Positions 46,128 to 56,050 of a stretch of DNA of 64,000 bases are shown here, one piece after another. The stretch is from Lactuca virosa (Eukaryota; Streptophyta; Magnoliopsida; Asterales; Asteraceae): assembly GCA_928212115.1 (NCBI GenBank), contig CAKMRJ010005523.1:250064184-250128183 (forward strand). The letters are read 5' to 3'. The notes below the pieces were generated by a model that saw only the letters and a program-made list of their open reading frames with translations, made no database searches and was not told the DNA's origin. The position numbers and the translations under genes were made by a program. Each line of letters opens with the position of its first letter. Within the stretch, counting starts at the first letter, position 1.

Positions 46128-46379
46128 CTAATCTAAACTAATATCGTCCTTTAGCCCTACGCTCCTAGCGTGCTGCAAATGCTTAACCCTACTCAGTCCC
46201 TTCGTAAGAGGATCTGCTGGGTTATCTTCCGACGATACCCTCTTCACAACGAGGAGTCCCTCTTCTACCCGATGTCTAATAAAATGGTATTTCCTGTCGA
46301 TATGTCGAGATCTGCCATGATCCTTTGGTTCCTTGGTTAAGGCAACCGCTCCTTCATTATCACAGAAAATTTCCATGGG
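46128..46379 (-). CDS. CoE pol C-terminal end (RNase H tail), shifted frame
   Basis: MEIFCDNEGAVALTKEPKDH, HFIRHRVEEGLLVV and SSEDNPADPLTKGL form the final third of copia RNase H, including the last catalytic Asp and the usual C-terminal phrase. It directly continues the main frame after a one-base shift. On the minus strand the shift lies in a short A-run (CATAAAAAGAGCC, about 46383-46395). Without it, the polyprotein would be about 1340 residues. The shift may be a real mutation or a homopolymer error in the assembly. Confidence 0.9.
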   Translation of the reverse strand, partial: PMEIFCDNEGAVALTKEPKDHGRSRHIDRKYHFIRHRVEEGLLVVKRVSSEDNPADPLTKGLSRVKHLQHARSVGLKDDISLD

Positions 46380-49300
46380 CTCTTTTTATGGATGGCACAA
46401 CTCCAAGGTCTCCAATGAAGTTCTTCAACCATATAGCCTCCTTTGACGCCTCGCTCGCCGCAATGTACTCTGATTCGCACGTTGAATCAGCTACGGTTTC
46501 TTGCTTGGAACTTTTCCAAGTCACTGCTCCTCCATTCAGGGTAAAGACCCAGCCCGACTGTGATCGGTAATTATCCCGATCTGTCTGGAAACTAGCGTCA
46601 CTGTACCCTCGCACCCTTAAGTCATCACTCCCACCGAGGACTAGAAACCATTCCTTGGTCCTTCGTAGGTACTTAAGAATATTCTTGACAGCAATCCAAT
46701 GTGCCCTACCAGGGTTCCCTTGATATCTGCTGACCATGCTCAAAGCGAAAGCCACATCAGGGCGAGTACAAGTCATAGCGTACATAATCGAGCCAACTGC
46801 GGAAGCGTAAGGTACTCGGCTCATATCAGCTATCTCTGCCTCTGTACTCGGGCTCTGAGTCTTACTCAGTTTGGTATTGCATTGGATTGGTAACTCCCCT
46901 TTCTTGGAATTTTCCATACTAAAACGTTTTAGTACCTTTTCCAAGTATGTATCCTGACTGAGTCCTATCAGTCTTTTGCTTCTGTCTCTCACTATCTTTA
47001 TTCCCAGAATATATGCAGCCTCTCCGAGGTCCTTCATAGCGAAACACTTCCCAAGCCAGGACTTGACCTCCTGCAATGTTGGGATGTCGTTTCCTATGAG
47101 TAGTATGTCATCGACATACAATACGAGGAAGCTCACTATACTCCCACTGGCCTTGACATATACACATGACTCATCTTCATTTCGCAGAAAACCAAACTCT
47201 TTGACCTTCTCGTCAAAACAAAGATTCCATCTGCGAGATGCTTGCTTTAATCCATAAATGGATTTCTCAAGCTTGCACACTCTATTTGGATGCTTCGCAT
47301 TGACAAAACCCTCTGGCTGATTCATGTAAACATCCTCAGCCAGCTTCCCATTTAGGAAAGCGGTTTTTACGTCCATCTGCCAGATTTCATAATCATGAAA
47401 CGCAGCTATTGCAAGCATTACCCTAATAGACTTTATTTTCGCAACTGGTGAGAAGGTCTCATCATAGTCAACTCCAGGAGTTTGAGTAAAGCCCTTCGCG
47501 ACCAATCGCGCTTTATAAGTGTGCACTTTCCCATCCATGTCTGTCTTCTTCTTGAAGATCCACTTGCACCCGACTGTCTTACGACCTGGTACATTATCAA
47601 CCAAATTCCAAACTTGGTTGTCATACATGGACTGAATCTCGCTGTCCATTGCCTCTTTCCATTTAGCAGACTCTGGGCCTGCCATGGCTTCCTTGTAGCT
47701 GTTAGGTTCGTCCAGATTCACTAGTGTACTATCACTAATAAACGTATCCCCGTCAGTAGTAATATGGAAACCATAAAACTGGGGTGGAACAATAACTCTA
47801 CTTGAACGTCTAAGAGGTAAGGACTGGTCAATTGGTTCAACAGGAGTTTCCTCCTCATCTTGAACGCCAGTGTCAGAGGTTCCTTCTTCTCCTGACTCTT
47901 GAAGCTCTTCAAGGTCAATCTGACTCCCACTGTCTCCTTGGCTTATGAGTTCTCTTTCTCTGAAAACCCCTCTCCTAGCAACAAAGACAACATTGTCATT
48001 TGGTCTATAGAAGAGATAACCAAAAGACTTCTGTGGATAGCCAATGAAGTAACACTTCTCACTACGAGGTTCTAGCTTGTCGTGAGTCTCTCGTCTTACG
48101 AAAGCTTCACAACCCCAAACCTTGATATGTGCTAACGAGGGAGCTTTTCCTGTCCACATCTCGTGAGGTGTTTTGGTAACCTTCTTGGTGGGAACTAAGT
48201 TAAGGATATGGGCGGCAGTCTCCAAGGCATACCCCCAGAATGAGATTGGTAACGAAGCACGACTCATCATAGAGCGAACCATGTCCAACAAGGTTCGATT
48301 ACGTCTCTCAGCCACACCATTCAATTGTGGCGTTCTAGGAGGCGTCAATTGTGAAACTATTCCACACTCTTTCAGATAGTCGTGAAACTCAAGACTTAGG
48401 TACTCTCCCCCTCGATCAGATCGAAGCATCTTGATTTTCCTGCCCAACTGATTCTCCACTTCATTCTTGAACTCTTTGAACTTTTCAAAGGTTTCTGACT
48501 TCTGCTTGATTAAGTAGATATATCCATATCTGCTATAATCATCTGTAAAAGTCACGTAGAAGCGACAAGCGTCCCTTGTGGTGGATCTAAAGGGTCCACA
48601 TACATCTGTATGTATGAGATCCAATACACCCTCACCCCTTTCACATGTGCCAGTAAAGGGTGACTTGGTCATCTTCCCAAGCAAACAAGACTCACACACG
48701 TCATCGTCCCTAAGGTCGAATGACTCCAATACTCCATCCTTTTGGAGTTGGGCTATGCGTTTCTTGTTAACATGGCCAAGGCGACAATGCCACAAGCATG
48801 CTTTGTCCAAACTTGTGGACGAATCAATATTCAAAACATCATTTCCTAAATTGTCAATAACTAACACAGATTCATAAATCCCATTACAAGGTAATGCATT
48901 GAAATAAAAGACACCATTCAAATAAGCATTAATAGAACCATTACTATTATCAAATGAATATCTGAAACCTTGTCTAAACAAACCATGAAAAGAAATGATG
49001 TTCCTTGCCATATCTGGCGAATAGCAACAATTATTTAAATCTAGTCCTAACCCATTACTCAACACTAAGGAATAAACTCCGATCTTGGTTACTGGTGAAG
49101 ACTTCTTGTTTCCCATGATCAAGCTTATCCTTCCATGCTCCACTTCCCTACTTCTTTTTAGGCCCTGCATATCAGAACAAATGTGGTAACCACACCCTGT
49201 ATCAAGAACCCATGAAGTAGCAAATGATGAGTTATTAGATTTAATTAAATACATACCTGCAAAGGTGGGCTTTATCTTCCCATCCTTAATATCTTGCAGA

Positions 49301-50154
49301 TATTTAGGGCAGCTTCGTTTCCAGTGGCCCTTCTGGTGGCAATAGAAGCACTCTGCTTCCTTGGGGTCAGAAGAGGGCTTAATAGAACCTGCTTTGGTCC
49401 CACTAGAAGAGGAACCATCTTGGGTCTTACCCTTATGGTGGCTCTTGGAAGGAGCCTTCCTCTTCTTTCCCTTTCCTTGGCCAATTGCCAACACAGGAGC
49501 AGCTACATTAGAGGATGATGCAATAGATTTGTCCTTGAGGTTGCTCTCAGCTGTCCTCAGGAGCCCTTGAAGCTTACTTAGGGTGACCTCTTCCTTATTC
49601 ATGTGGTAGGTCATTCTGAACTGGCTGTAGCAGGAAGGCAAGGAGTGGAGGATGATGTCGATAGCCAAATCCTCATCAAACTTAACATTAAGTTTGAGAA
49701 GACGATCAACATATCTTTGCATTCTTTGCAAATGAGCAGTTAGGGATTCTCCACTCCCCATCTTAGCGGTGATCATGTTGGTGATGATCTCATAGCGCTC
49801 TTGCCTCGCGCTCTGGTGGTACCTGTCCAGCAAATCTTGGTGCATCTCATATGGATACATGTCCTCATAGGACTTTTGGAGTTCGAGGTTCATGGTGGCC
49901 AACATGATGCAATGAACTTTCGTTGCATCACGCTCGTGGGCCTCAAAGGCGGCCATCTCTTCAGGAGTAGCTTCTTCTGGGTTGATCTTTTCTAGCTTCT
50001 CGTCTAGGACATATTCTTTGTCCTCGTAACGAGTTATCATGCGAATGTATCTCATCCACTCGTTGAAGTTCGAGCCATCAAATGTCACTTTCTGACATAG
50101 GTTCATCAACGAGAATGACCCAAAAGTGTTGTTGTTCGCGTTTGCGTTTGACAT
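46360..50154 (-). CDS. CoE gag-pol polyprotein (Ty1/copia)
   Basis: The start is at the Met of MSNANANNN (50154) because a splice-acceptor-like TATTTCAG abuts it. An upstream in-frame Met at 50205 is possible. Approximate residues from 50154: gag to 265, CCHC knuckle CFYCHQKGHWKRSC at 269-282, protease VLDTGCGYH at 316-324, HHCC zinc-binding region LWHCRLGH...CESC at 454-490, integrase with D517 (HTDVCGPF), D580 (LRSDRGGEY) and E616 (NGVAERRNR), RT with TAFLNGKL and the catalytic YVDDILL at about 1013-1019, and RNase H YSDASFQ and CESEYIAA. The pieces are in copia order, integrase before RT. The frame ends early at a stop after an indel, losing the RNase H tail (46128-46379). Confidence 0.97.
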   Translation of the reverse strand: MSNANANNNTFGSFSLMNLCQKVTFDGSNFNEWMRYIRMITRYEDKEYVLDEKLEKINPEEATPEEMAAFEAHERDATKVHCIMLATMNLELQKSYEDMYPYEMHQDLLDRYHQSARQERYEIITNMITAKMGSGESLTAHLQRMQRYVDRLLKLNVKFDEDLAIDIILHSLPSCYSQFRMTYHMNKEEVTLSKLQGLLRTAESNLKDKSIASSSNVAAPVLAIGQGKGKKRKAPSKSHHKGKTQDGSSSSGTKAGSIKPSSDPKEAECFYCHQKGHWKRSCPKYLQDIKDGKIKPTFAGMYLIKSNNSSFATSWVLDTGCGYHICSDMQGLKRSREVEHGRISLIMGNKKSSPVTKIGVYSLVLSNGLGLDLNNCCYSPDMARNIISFHGLFRQGFRYSFDNSNGSINAYLNGVFYFNALPCNGIYESVLVIDNLGNDVLNIDSSTSLDKACLWHCRLGHVNKKRIAQLQKDGVLESFDLRDDDVCESCLLGKMTKSPFTGTCERGEGVLDLIHTDVCGPFRSTTRDACRFYVTFTDDYSRYGYIYLIKQKSETFEKFKEFKNEVENQLGRKIKMLRSDRGGEYLSLEFHDYLKECGIVSQLTPPRTPQLNGVAERRNRTLLDMVRSMMSRASLPISFWGYALETAAHILNLVPTKKVTKTPHEMWTGKAPSLAHIKVWGCEAFVRRETHDKLEPRSEKCYFIGYPQKSFGYLFYRPNDNVVFVARRGVFRERELISQGDSGSQIDLEELQESGEEGTSDTGVQDEEETPVEPIDQSLPLRRSSRVIVPPQFYGFHITTDGDTFISDSTLVNLDEPNSYKEAMAGPESAKWKEAMDSEIQSMYDNQVWNLVDNVPGRKTVGCKWIFKKKTDMDGKVHTYKARLVAKGFTQTPGVDYDETFSPVAKIKSIRVMLAIAAFHDYEIWQMDVKTAFLNGKLAEDVYMNQPEGFVNAKHPNRVCKLEKSIYGLKQASRRWNLCFDEKVKEFGFLRNEDESCVYVKASGSIVSFLVLYVDDILLIGNDIPTLQEVKSWLGKCFAMKDLGEAAYILGIKIVRDRSKRLIGLSQDTYLEKVLKRFSMENSKKGELPIQCNTKLSKTQSPSTEAEIADMSRVPYASAVGSIMYAMTCTRPDVAFALSMVSRYQGNPGRAHWIAVKNILKYLRRTKEWFLVLGGSDDLRVRGYSDASFQTDRDNYRSQSGWVFTLNGGAVTWKSSKQETVADSTCESEYIAASEASKEAIWLKNFIGDLGVVPSIKRAHGNFL

Positions 50155-50205
50155 CTGAAATAGAAAGGAACAAAGTTTGATTAGAATGAATCCCCAATTA
50201 AACAC

Positions 50206-51520
50206 CCAAATGAGAAATTAGGGCTAGGATCCAACAACATTATTTACAACTTAGAAAAGGGATGCCGTAATCTAAAAGTAAATAATTTGAAGGTAAGTGA
50301 ATGACGATTCACTAATTTTCACCATGAAAAACGAAAGAGGTTAAGTTTTAAATGTATTTGAAAATTCCTAGATTTCTTTTGAGATTCATTGAACATTTCA
50401 ATGGCATGTTTAAATCTCGATATGCACTTCAAATTTGCGACTGGGATGCCGAGGATCGCAAACAAGTTTGTGAATAACCATGCGAATCAACGTGGTGCAC
50501 TCAATGTTTTCATCACCTAATCAATGTGCTGGTTAGCCACGCACGCTCCATTGATCTATGATAAGACATCGAGCCACCCTTTGTCACCAATGTCAATCCC
50601 AAATTAGTGTGTTGGTTAACCACGCACGCTCCACTAACGTTTGACAGGGGTACAAAGTGTAATTCCATGGAATAGCATCATTTTCACATTTTACCCTAAA
50701 GTAACTAAGAGTGGGAATTTGTAAAACAATGTAGTTACTTTAATATTTCCATTATACTTATAATGAGAAATTAAGTGCCCTATCATATCCGTTCGGCTAA
50801 CGACCCTCCACCAGTCAAGCAAGCGGTAGATGTGAGTGTACATCCATTAAGCGCCATTTTATAGGCAACAACCTTATACCCACCTTATAGACTGGCTTCG
50901 TGAATGAGGCCTACTAGCGATAAGACTAGCTTATTCTTATACATATATATAATAATTAATCTTATAATATCATAATTGTATAAGGGTGTATTTTAAAACA
51001 TTTCAAAATACTAGTGTCTTAATTGTATTTAAAATTTTCGAAAATTAAACTTTTTAATTTAAAATTTTAAACATCAACAAAACTTTGATTTAATAATTAT
51101 CAAAATTAAATAATTAATTTAAACTATTAAATCATGAAGGATTATCATAAAATTAAACTATTAATTTACCTAATCCTTTTTATCCCCTAGATTTTCAAAT
51201 TTATGGAAAGGATAATTCAAGATCTTCAATTATCTAGTTTAAACAATTAAATTGATAATCACAAAGATAGCAATATCCAAATCCCTAAAATTTTGGAATC
51301 TTGTCTTGGGGGGCAAGGGATTTTCGAAATCCCTAGGGTTTCATAACCCTAATTTCGAAAATATGGAGGCTAGGCAAAAGGGTTTAAGAACCCTATCAAA
51401 ATCGCCAACTAGGGTTTTGCAACCCTAATTGCGAAAATCACCAAGCCTTAGGGCTTACTTGCCATAAACCCTAATTTGTCAACTTCATAATATGTATCAA
51501 ATCCAATTGAAAACAAAAAA
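50206..51520 (-). other. CoE untranslated leader
   Basis: About 1.3 kb, AT-rich, with no ORF of note. It contains teloboxes in both orientations next to the PBS (about 51330-51480) and a less AT-rich block at about 50795-50935 that matches Co1 12085-12235. The conservation between copies of very different age suggests a functional RNA part, for example in packaging or dimerisation. That role is inferred. Confidence 0.65.
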
Positions 51521-51537
51521 CCAAAGGCTCTGATACT
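51521..51537 (-). other. CoE primer-binding site
   Basis: The minus strand reads AGTATCAGAGCCTTTGG. It differs from TGGTATCAGAGCC by a single base in its first part. Confidence 0.88.
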
Positions 51538-51539
51538 AC

Positions 51540-52335
51540 TGATGGGTTTTATACAAACAATCCTATGTGTGCATGCAACCCTAGATTGGATCTATGTTTT
51601 CACTATAAGACATACAACTATATGAACACAAAATAAACCCTGGGATGCTTCTATAATTTTCGAAAATCATATAGAAGTGTAGTAGACATACCTTTGTTGT
51701 TATATTGCAATAACAACTAGTTTCCTTGATCTCTTGAACTCTTGAAAGCAAGCACCACAATTGTAGTGCCTCTAATGGCTCACAAACACCTTGAAGCAAG
51801 AAGGCAATTAAGAGAGAGAGGGAGGATACTAATTTTCGGCCCTAGGGTTTCTCTTGGAATCAAGTGGTCGAAAATTGAAGCATAGGGCATCTATTTATAC
51901 TGTAGGGTGCTAGGGTTTCAGTCTAAACCCTAATGGATAGCTTAGCCACCAAGCAGCCCAAGGAACCTTCTGGAATGAGGCCCTTGGACGAAAATATGAT
52001 GATCCCTCATCATAATTTCGTTCCTCCTTATTCCATTGGGTTTCCCAGCCCAAAACTAAACTATCACACATTTGACAGTTTATACCCCTTTATTCAATTA
52101 ATCTCTTTTAGTCACCAAATTAATTCCTAATTAATTTATGACTAATACTAATTAAATAAATATGATTTCTCCTTTAATATATCATTCTTATAATATATTA
52201 ATAAACCATAATATCTTCTCTCTCATATCAAATTACCTTGTCAAGTTGCTTTGGTGAAGGCAACCCAAAAGGACCATGCACACTCGGATCAAGTACATAC
52301 CAAATATAGTTACGAACTTAGACACTAATCCAACA
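51540..52335 (-). repeat. CoE 5' LTR
   Basis: 796 bp. It differs from the other LTR at about 51763 (A/G), 52237 (T/C) and 52316 (G/A) and by a 6-bp insertion near 51976. Confidence 0.96.
51891..51900 (-). promoter_or_regulatory. CoE LTR TATA box
   Basis: GTATAAATAG on the minus strand, well placed to drive CoE transcription, with AAACCCTA words just upstream. Confidence 0.7.
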
Positions 52336-53088
52336 ATTACAACCCACGTGATGGAACGTTGGTTGAGGAGTCGAGAAGGAGAAGTATGATAGTTCATTAT
52401 TTCAGATTAAGGGTCAGAGTTACTACTGGACAGAGTACTCACTAATCAGTGAGAGGTTGTTGTGATGTTGCGGGAAGCCGTAGTACCCACTGGTCAGTGA
52501 GAGAATGCTGTGATGAAGTACTCTCTGATCAGAGCGTGACGCAGAAGAGTTTTACGCTTGGGTAGCCCTAATATTTGAGTTTGTGGGAGCCTGGTGGTCG
52601 AACCAGGGGCAAGACTGGGGTCTCCATATTTGTCGGAGTCGTTATATTCTGAATTGAGTAGTGGTTGTCGCAACCAAAGAGAAGTGGATAAGTGAGGAAC
52701 GCATGGGTTGCGGGTCATGAGTCATGAGTTGAGTGGTTCGTTGGGACGAGTGGTTCCAACTCTGTGCCGGAACAGACTCTCGAGTTTGAGTTTGGCTCCG
52801 GTAGTGCGTTGAGTAGGCAGAATGAGATTCCGGATTCAGAGCTGAATTTCATTTGGAAGGGAGTATTGCTTCTATCTGGTGCCTTAGACCTGAGTGGGTC
52901 AATTCGTTGGTGTGATAAAACCGCGAAACGCATGGAACTAATGAGTAGTAGACGACAAAGGTCGAGGGTGAAACTAATTCTGTATTCGCTTGAGGAAAAG
53001 CGAACTTCGTGACTTGTGTGTCACACTGGGCCGAGATAGCTAGTGTGGGAAGGAAGTCAGTGAGACATGTTGAGGTGTGAAATGGGTA

Positions 53089-53706
53089 GGGCTGTTCACT
53101 ATTGGGATAAAACCGAATTGTCCAATTGGATAATTTGGATTGGACTATTTGGTTCGGATATTCGGATTTTTGGATTGGTTTACAACAAAACCGAATTATA
53201 ATTTTGGATTTCGGATTGCTTTTTTTATTATAAAATAAGAACAAAATAGTCCAATAAAACCGAATAACAATTTATTATTTATTTATTTTTAATATATTTA
53301 TAATTATTTATTAATTTTATAATTTATTTTTTCAAATAAGTTCAAAAAGTTTCACCTAATAAAAAACATTAATATGAATTTTCTCTAAAAAAAATTTATC
53401 TATTAAATGTTAAACTATAATATACATTATTAGTAATTGTTTATAATTTTAAATCACAACTAAATAATTTGTTTCTACTTCTTCTGTAAAAGTTGGATTA
53501 TATTATAATTATACGTCCTTTTAAAATGTTCTAGTTTTTGAAAACCGAATAAAAAAACCGATCCAACCGAATTGTAATTGGATCGGATCGGATCGGATTT
53601 GATTTTAGTTTGGACTATTCAGATCAATATTTTGAAAACCGAAATCAATTTGGATTTACTTAATTGGATCGGATCAAACCGATCCATCCAAACGAACACC
53701 CATAGC
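53089..53706. mobile_element. hAT-like MITE, 618 bp, in GyB
   Basis: An AT-rich insert is bounded by an 8-bp direct repeat AATGGGTA (53081-53088, 53707-53714). The ends are imperfectly inverted, GGGCTGTTCACTATTGG against TGGGTGTTCGTTTGG. An 8-bp target duplication is typical of the hAT superfamily. It is rich in ACCGAA and GATCGGATCGG words and has no transposase, so it is non-autonomous. Confidence 0.75.
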
Positions 53707-54154
53707 AATGGGTAACCCTTGGAGGTTCAACTGCTAGGTCGGGAGATGTCCTGGTGCTCGGTGGTGAAAGGGATTTGGAGAAGGGAGCTGGGGTTTGATT
53801 GCAGTTCAATGGATGAGTCCATGGTGTGATGTGAACCTTTCATTCCTTGGTATATGACCTGGATTGTTTATCATGTCTGGGACGAGTGATCGGTAGCCAG
53901 TTTTGGGCATGGACTTGTTTTATCGGTCCCCACTAGAGAATCAGGCTACTAGAGGTCCAGATTCTTGAGAGCCAGAAGGAGTAGCATAGTGGCAGATGGA
54001 TCTGTTCTTTTTCCAGGGAGAAGTTCCTGTTTGGATTCAGGTGTCCAGAAAGGAAGATAGTTGTGTGGTATGAGACCCTTTCGATGGAGCTGTTTGGTCA
54101 TTTCATTAGATCTATATGTTGTGAAGGAGCGATTTCGAGGGCGAAATCTAATTC

Positions 54155-54168
54155 AAGTGGGGGAGAAT
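54155..54168 (+). other. GyB polypurine tract
   Basis: AAGTGGGGGAGAAT directly before the 3' LTR, identical in core to that of Gy1. Confidence 0.9.
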
Positions 54169-55930
54169 TGTAACATCCGGATTTTCAGGGACATTATTGT
54201 GTATGTTAATCTTGAGATTTAAGGAGGGACTCGACGAGTTGAGGGACCAACTCGCCAAGTCGAGTCGAGTTGCTCACGTGGAATTAATGAATGGACTTGA
54301 CGAGTCAGAGGAGGGACTCGCCGAGTAGGTGCTGGGCAGAGAAACCCTAATTTCCCGGGTTTGGGACCTATTTAAAGGCATTTATAGCCTCATTCGTGGC
54401 TACCTTCCCCTGAGAGCAAACCCTAATTTCTATTGGAGCTAGAGAGTGAGAGAGAAGCTCATATTGTGGTTCTTGGTGCATTTCTATGAAGAAGGATGAA
54501 GAGCTTCATGATGGGGAACAAAAGAAGGCAGTGGATCTGTGGTATTGAGTGTTTCAGCTGCTAAGAGAAGGTACAAAGTCCTCATCTTGTTCATTCCTTG
54601 TACTAGATCTCATTTTGGGAGTTTTAGGGCTTTGCCTCCATTCTTTTGAATCTATGAGTCGAATGAGACCTGGTTGTGGTTGGAAACCTCAGATCTGGAC
54701 CTCCTAAGGTCCTTAGAGTCTAGATGTCTCAGCTTTAGTGGTCCAAATGAGGGTTGATGAGCAAAAACCTTCATGAATAGCATGTATTGGCATTTTGAAG
54801 CAATATCATCATGTATGAACGTAAAGATCGAAGCTTTATGTAATTATTGAGCCTTGGGATGATAGATCTATAGTTTAGAGTGATAGATCTGGTTGAAATC
54901 ATCTGAATGAGAAATCAGATCAAAGGGACTCACTGAGTCCATGACCTAACTCGACGAGTCGGCGAGGGTTTGTCCCGATGGATTGATTGTGGGATAACTC
55001 GGCGAGTTGGGGGTCAACTCGACGAGTTGAGCTGGACTTTTGAGACTTCTGAGGATACGAGGGGACTCGACGAGTCGCAGGAGTGCACTCGACGAGTCGG
55101 GTCAAACTTGGACCATTGACTCGAGTTTGACTTCTGTTGACTGTGGGGTTTTGGTCAACATATGTGATAGAGACATTGGAGGGGTAAAATGGTCTTTTAC
55201 CCACTTTAAAGAGTTAGAAAGAGAAAGAACCAACTTCGATTATCTGAGTCGTGAAAAGAGTATTAATAAGAGATAATCATCCTTTGTGTTAGGAGGAGGC
55301 TAGTTCGAGATCCGAGCGCGAGGTTATTTGCTCACCTACTAGCCGAGGTGAGTCTTCTCACTATACATTACCTAGAGTGGTAACTATGTGCAGACCGGAG
55401 GGTCTTATGTGTTATGTGTATGTTTGAGTTTATGTGCATTGTGATATATGTATGCTATGTGTTATATAGACCGGACCGGAGGGTCCAACGACTTACGAGG
55501 TCAGAGGGTCCTCGAGTAGACCGGATCGGAGGGTCCAACGATTTAGACCGGACCGGAGGGTCCAACGAGCTAGACCGGACTGGAGGGTCCAACGAGCTAC
55601 GGGACTGGAGGGTCCCGCTGAGACACATTGACCGGAGGGTCATACCGAGTTATAGCCTCGAGTGGCTATGTGTTGTATGTGGGTATTTTGGGGAACTCAC
55701 TAAGCTTTGTGCTTACCGTGTTATGTGTTATGTGTTTCAGGTTTTCTCAGGATCGCGGGATGGCACCGGCTTGATTGTACACACCAGAGAAAGGGTTATG
55801 TTTTGAGGATCCTGGATTATTAATGGAGTTATGCTTTGTAATCTGAATAAACGAGATTTCTATACAATATGTTATGAAAAGTATGCGATTTTAAAATGAA
55901 AAATCTGTTTGAAAAAATTACGGTGTTACA
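54169..55930 (+). repeat. GyB 3' LTR
   Basis: 1762 bp, closely matching the 5' LTR with scattered substitutions, many at CpG-containing palindromes, and one extra tandem unit. Confidence 0.94.
55467..55644 (+). repeat. Tandem repeat in GyB 3' LTR
   Basis: The same array as 42214-42361 with about one additional unit. Confidence 0.85.
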
Positions 55931-55935
55931 CCATC

Positions 55936-56035
55936 CTAACAAATTGTCCTGATGATATGCAACCCGAATGGACCATGCTACTCTCGGGTCAAGTACATAC
56001 CAATTATAGTTATGGACTTAGACACTAATCCAACA
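55936..56035 (-). repeat. CoC 3' LTR, inner part
   Basis: It completes the LTR begun at 40253 after the GyB insertion and ends CCAACA like the CoE LTR. The neighbouring 55931-55935 is the GyB duplication. Confidence 0.88.
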
Positions 56036-56050
56036 GTCTCCCACTTGGAT
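56036..56050 (-). other. CoC polypurine tract
   Basis: The minus strand reads ATCCAAGTGGGAGAC, identical to that of CoE. Confidence 0.9.

Larger units (their letters stand above)
50155..51691 (-). other. CoE predicted leader intron
   Basis: The donor ACAAAG/GTATGTC lies in the 5' LTR (intron start 51691), about 200 bp downstream of the TATA box. The acceptor is TTCCTTTCTATTTCAG/ATG (intron end 50155), with a CTAAT branch-like word about 30 bases upstream. It is the best-matching pair in the window. The PBS would be removed by splicing. Confidence 0.6.
44502..52335 (-). mobile_element. CoE: young, nearly intact Ty1/copia element, minus strand
   Basis: The LTRs are 44502-45291 (3') and 51540-52335 (5'). 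The exact duplication ATTAC is at 44497-44501 and 52336-52340. By eye the LTRs differ at three bases and by one 6-bp indel (near 44937/51976), so the insertion is recent relative to all the others here. A single gag-pol frame spans gag to RNase H with one frameshift near its end. PBS and PPT are intact in outline. Confidence 0.97.
52341..54168 (+). other. GyB internal region, right part, non-coding
   Basis: About 1.2 kb of GyB DNA around the hAT-like insertion, with no recognisable pol motif. Short repeated phrases such as ACTCACTAATCAGTGAGAG occur near 52438-52500. It ends in the PPT. Confidence 0.75.
40916..55930 (+). mobile_element. GyB: gypsy-type LTR element without recognisable gag-pol
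   Basis: The LTRs are 40916-42646 and 54169-55930, with a tRNA-Met PBS, a GTGGGGGAGAAT polypurine tract and an exact duplication CCATC (40911-40915, 55931-55935). The LTR palindromes (ACTCG-N-CGAGT) and PPT are like those of Gy1, indicating the same broad group. Apart from CoE and the MITE, about 3.1 kb of internal DNA has no gag, protease, RT or integrase motif that I can find. It fits a large retrotransposon derivative (LARD) that would depend on a related autonomous element. Confidence 0.9.

Noticed and set aside
46325..49995. Plus-strand ORFs of 60-100 codons
   Set aside because: They are antisense shadows of the CoE gag-pol frame.
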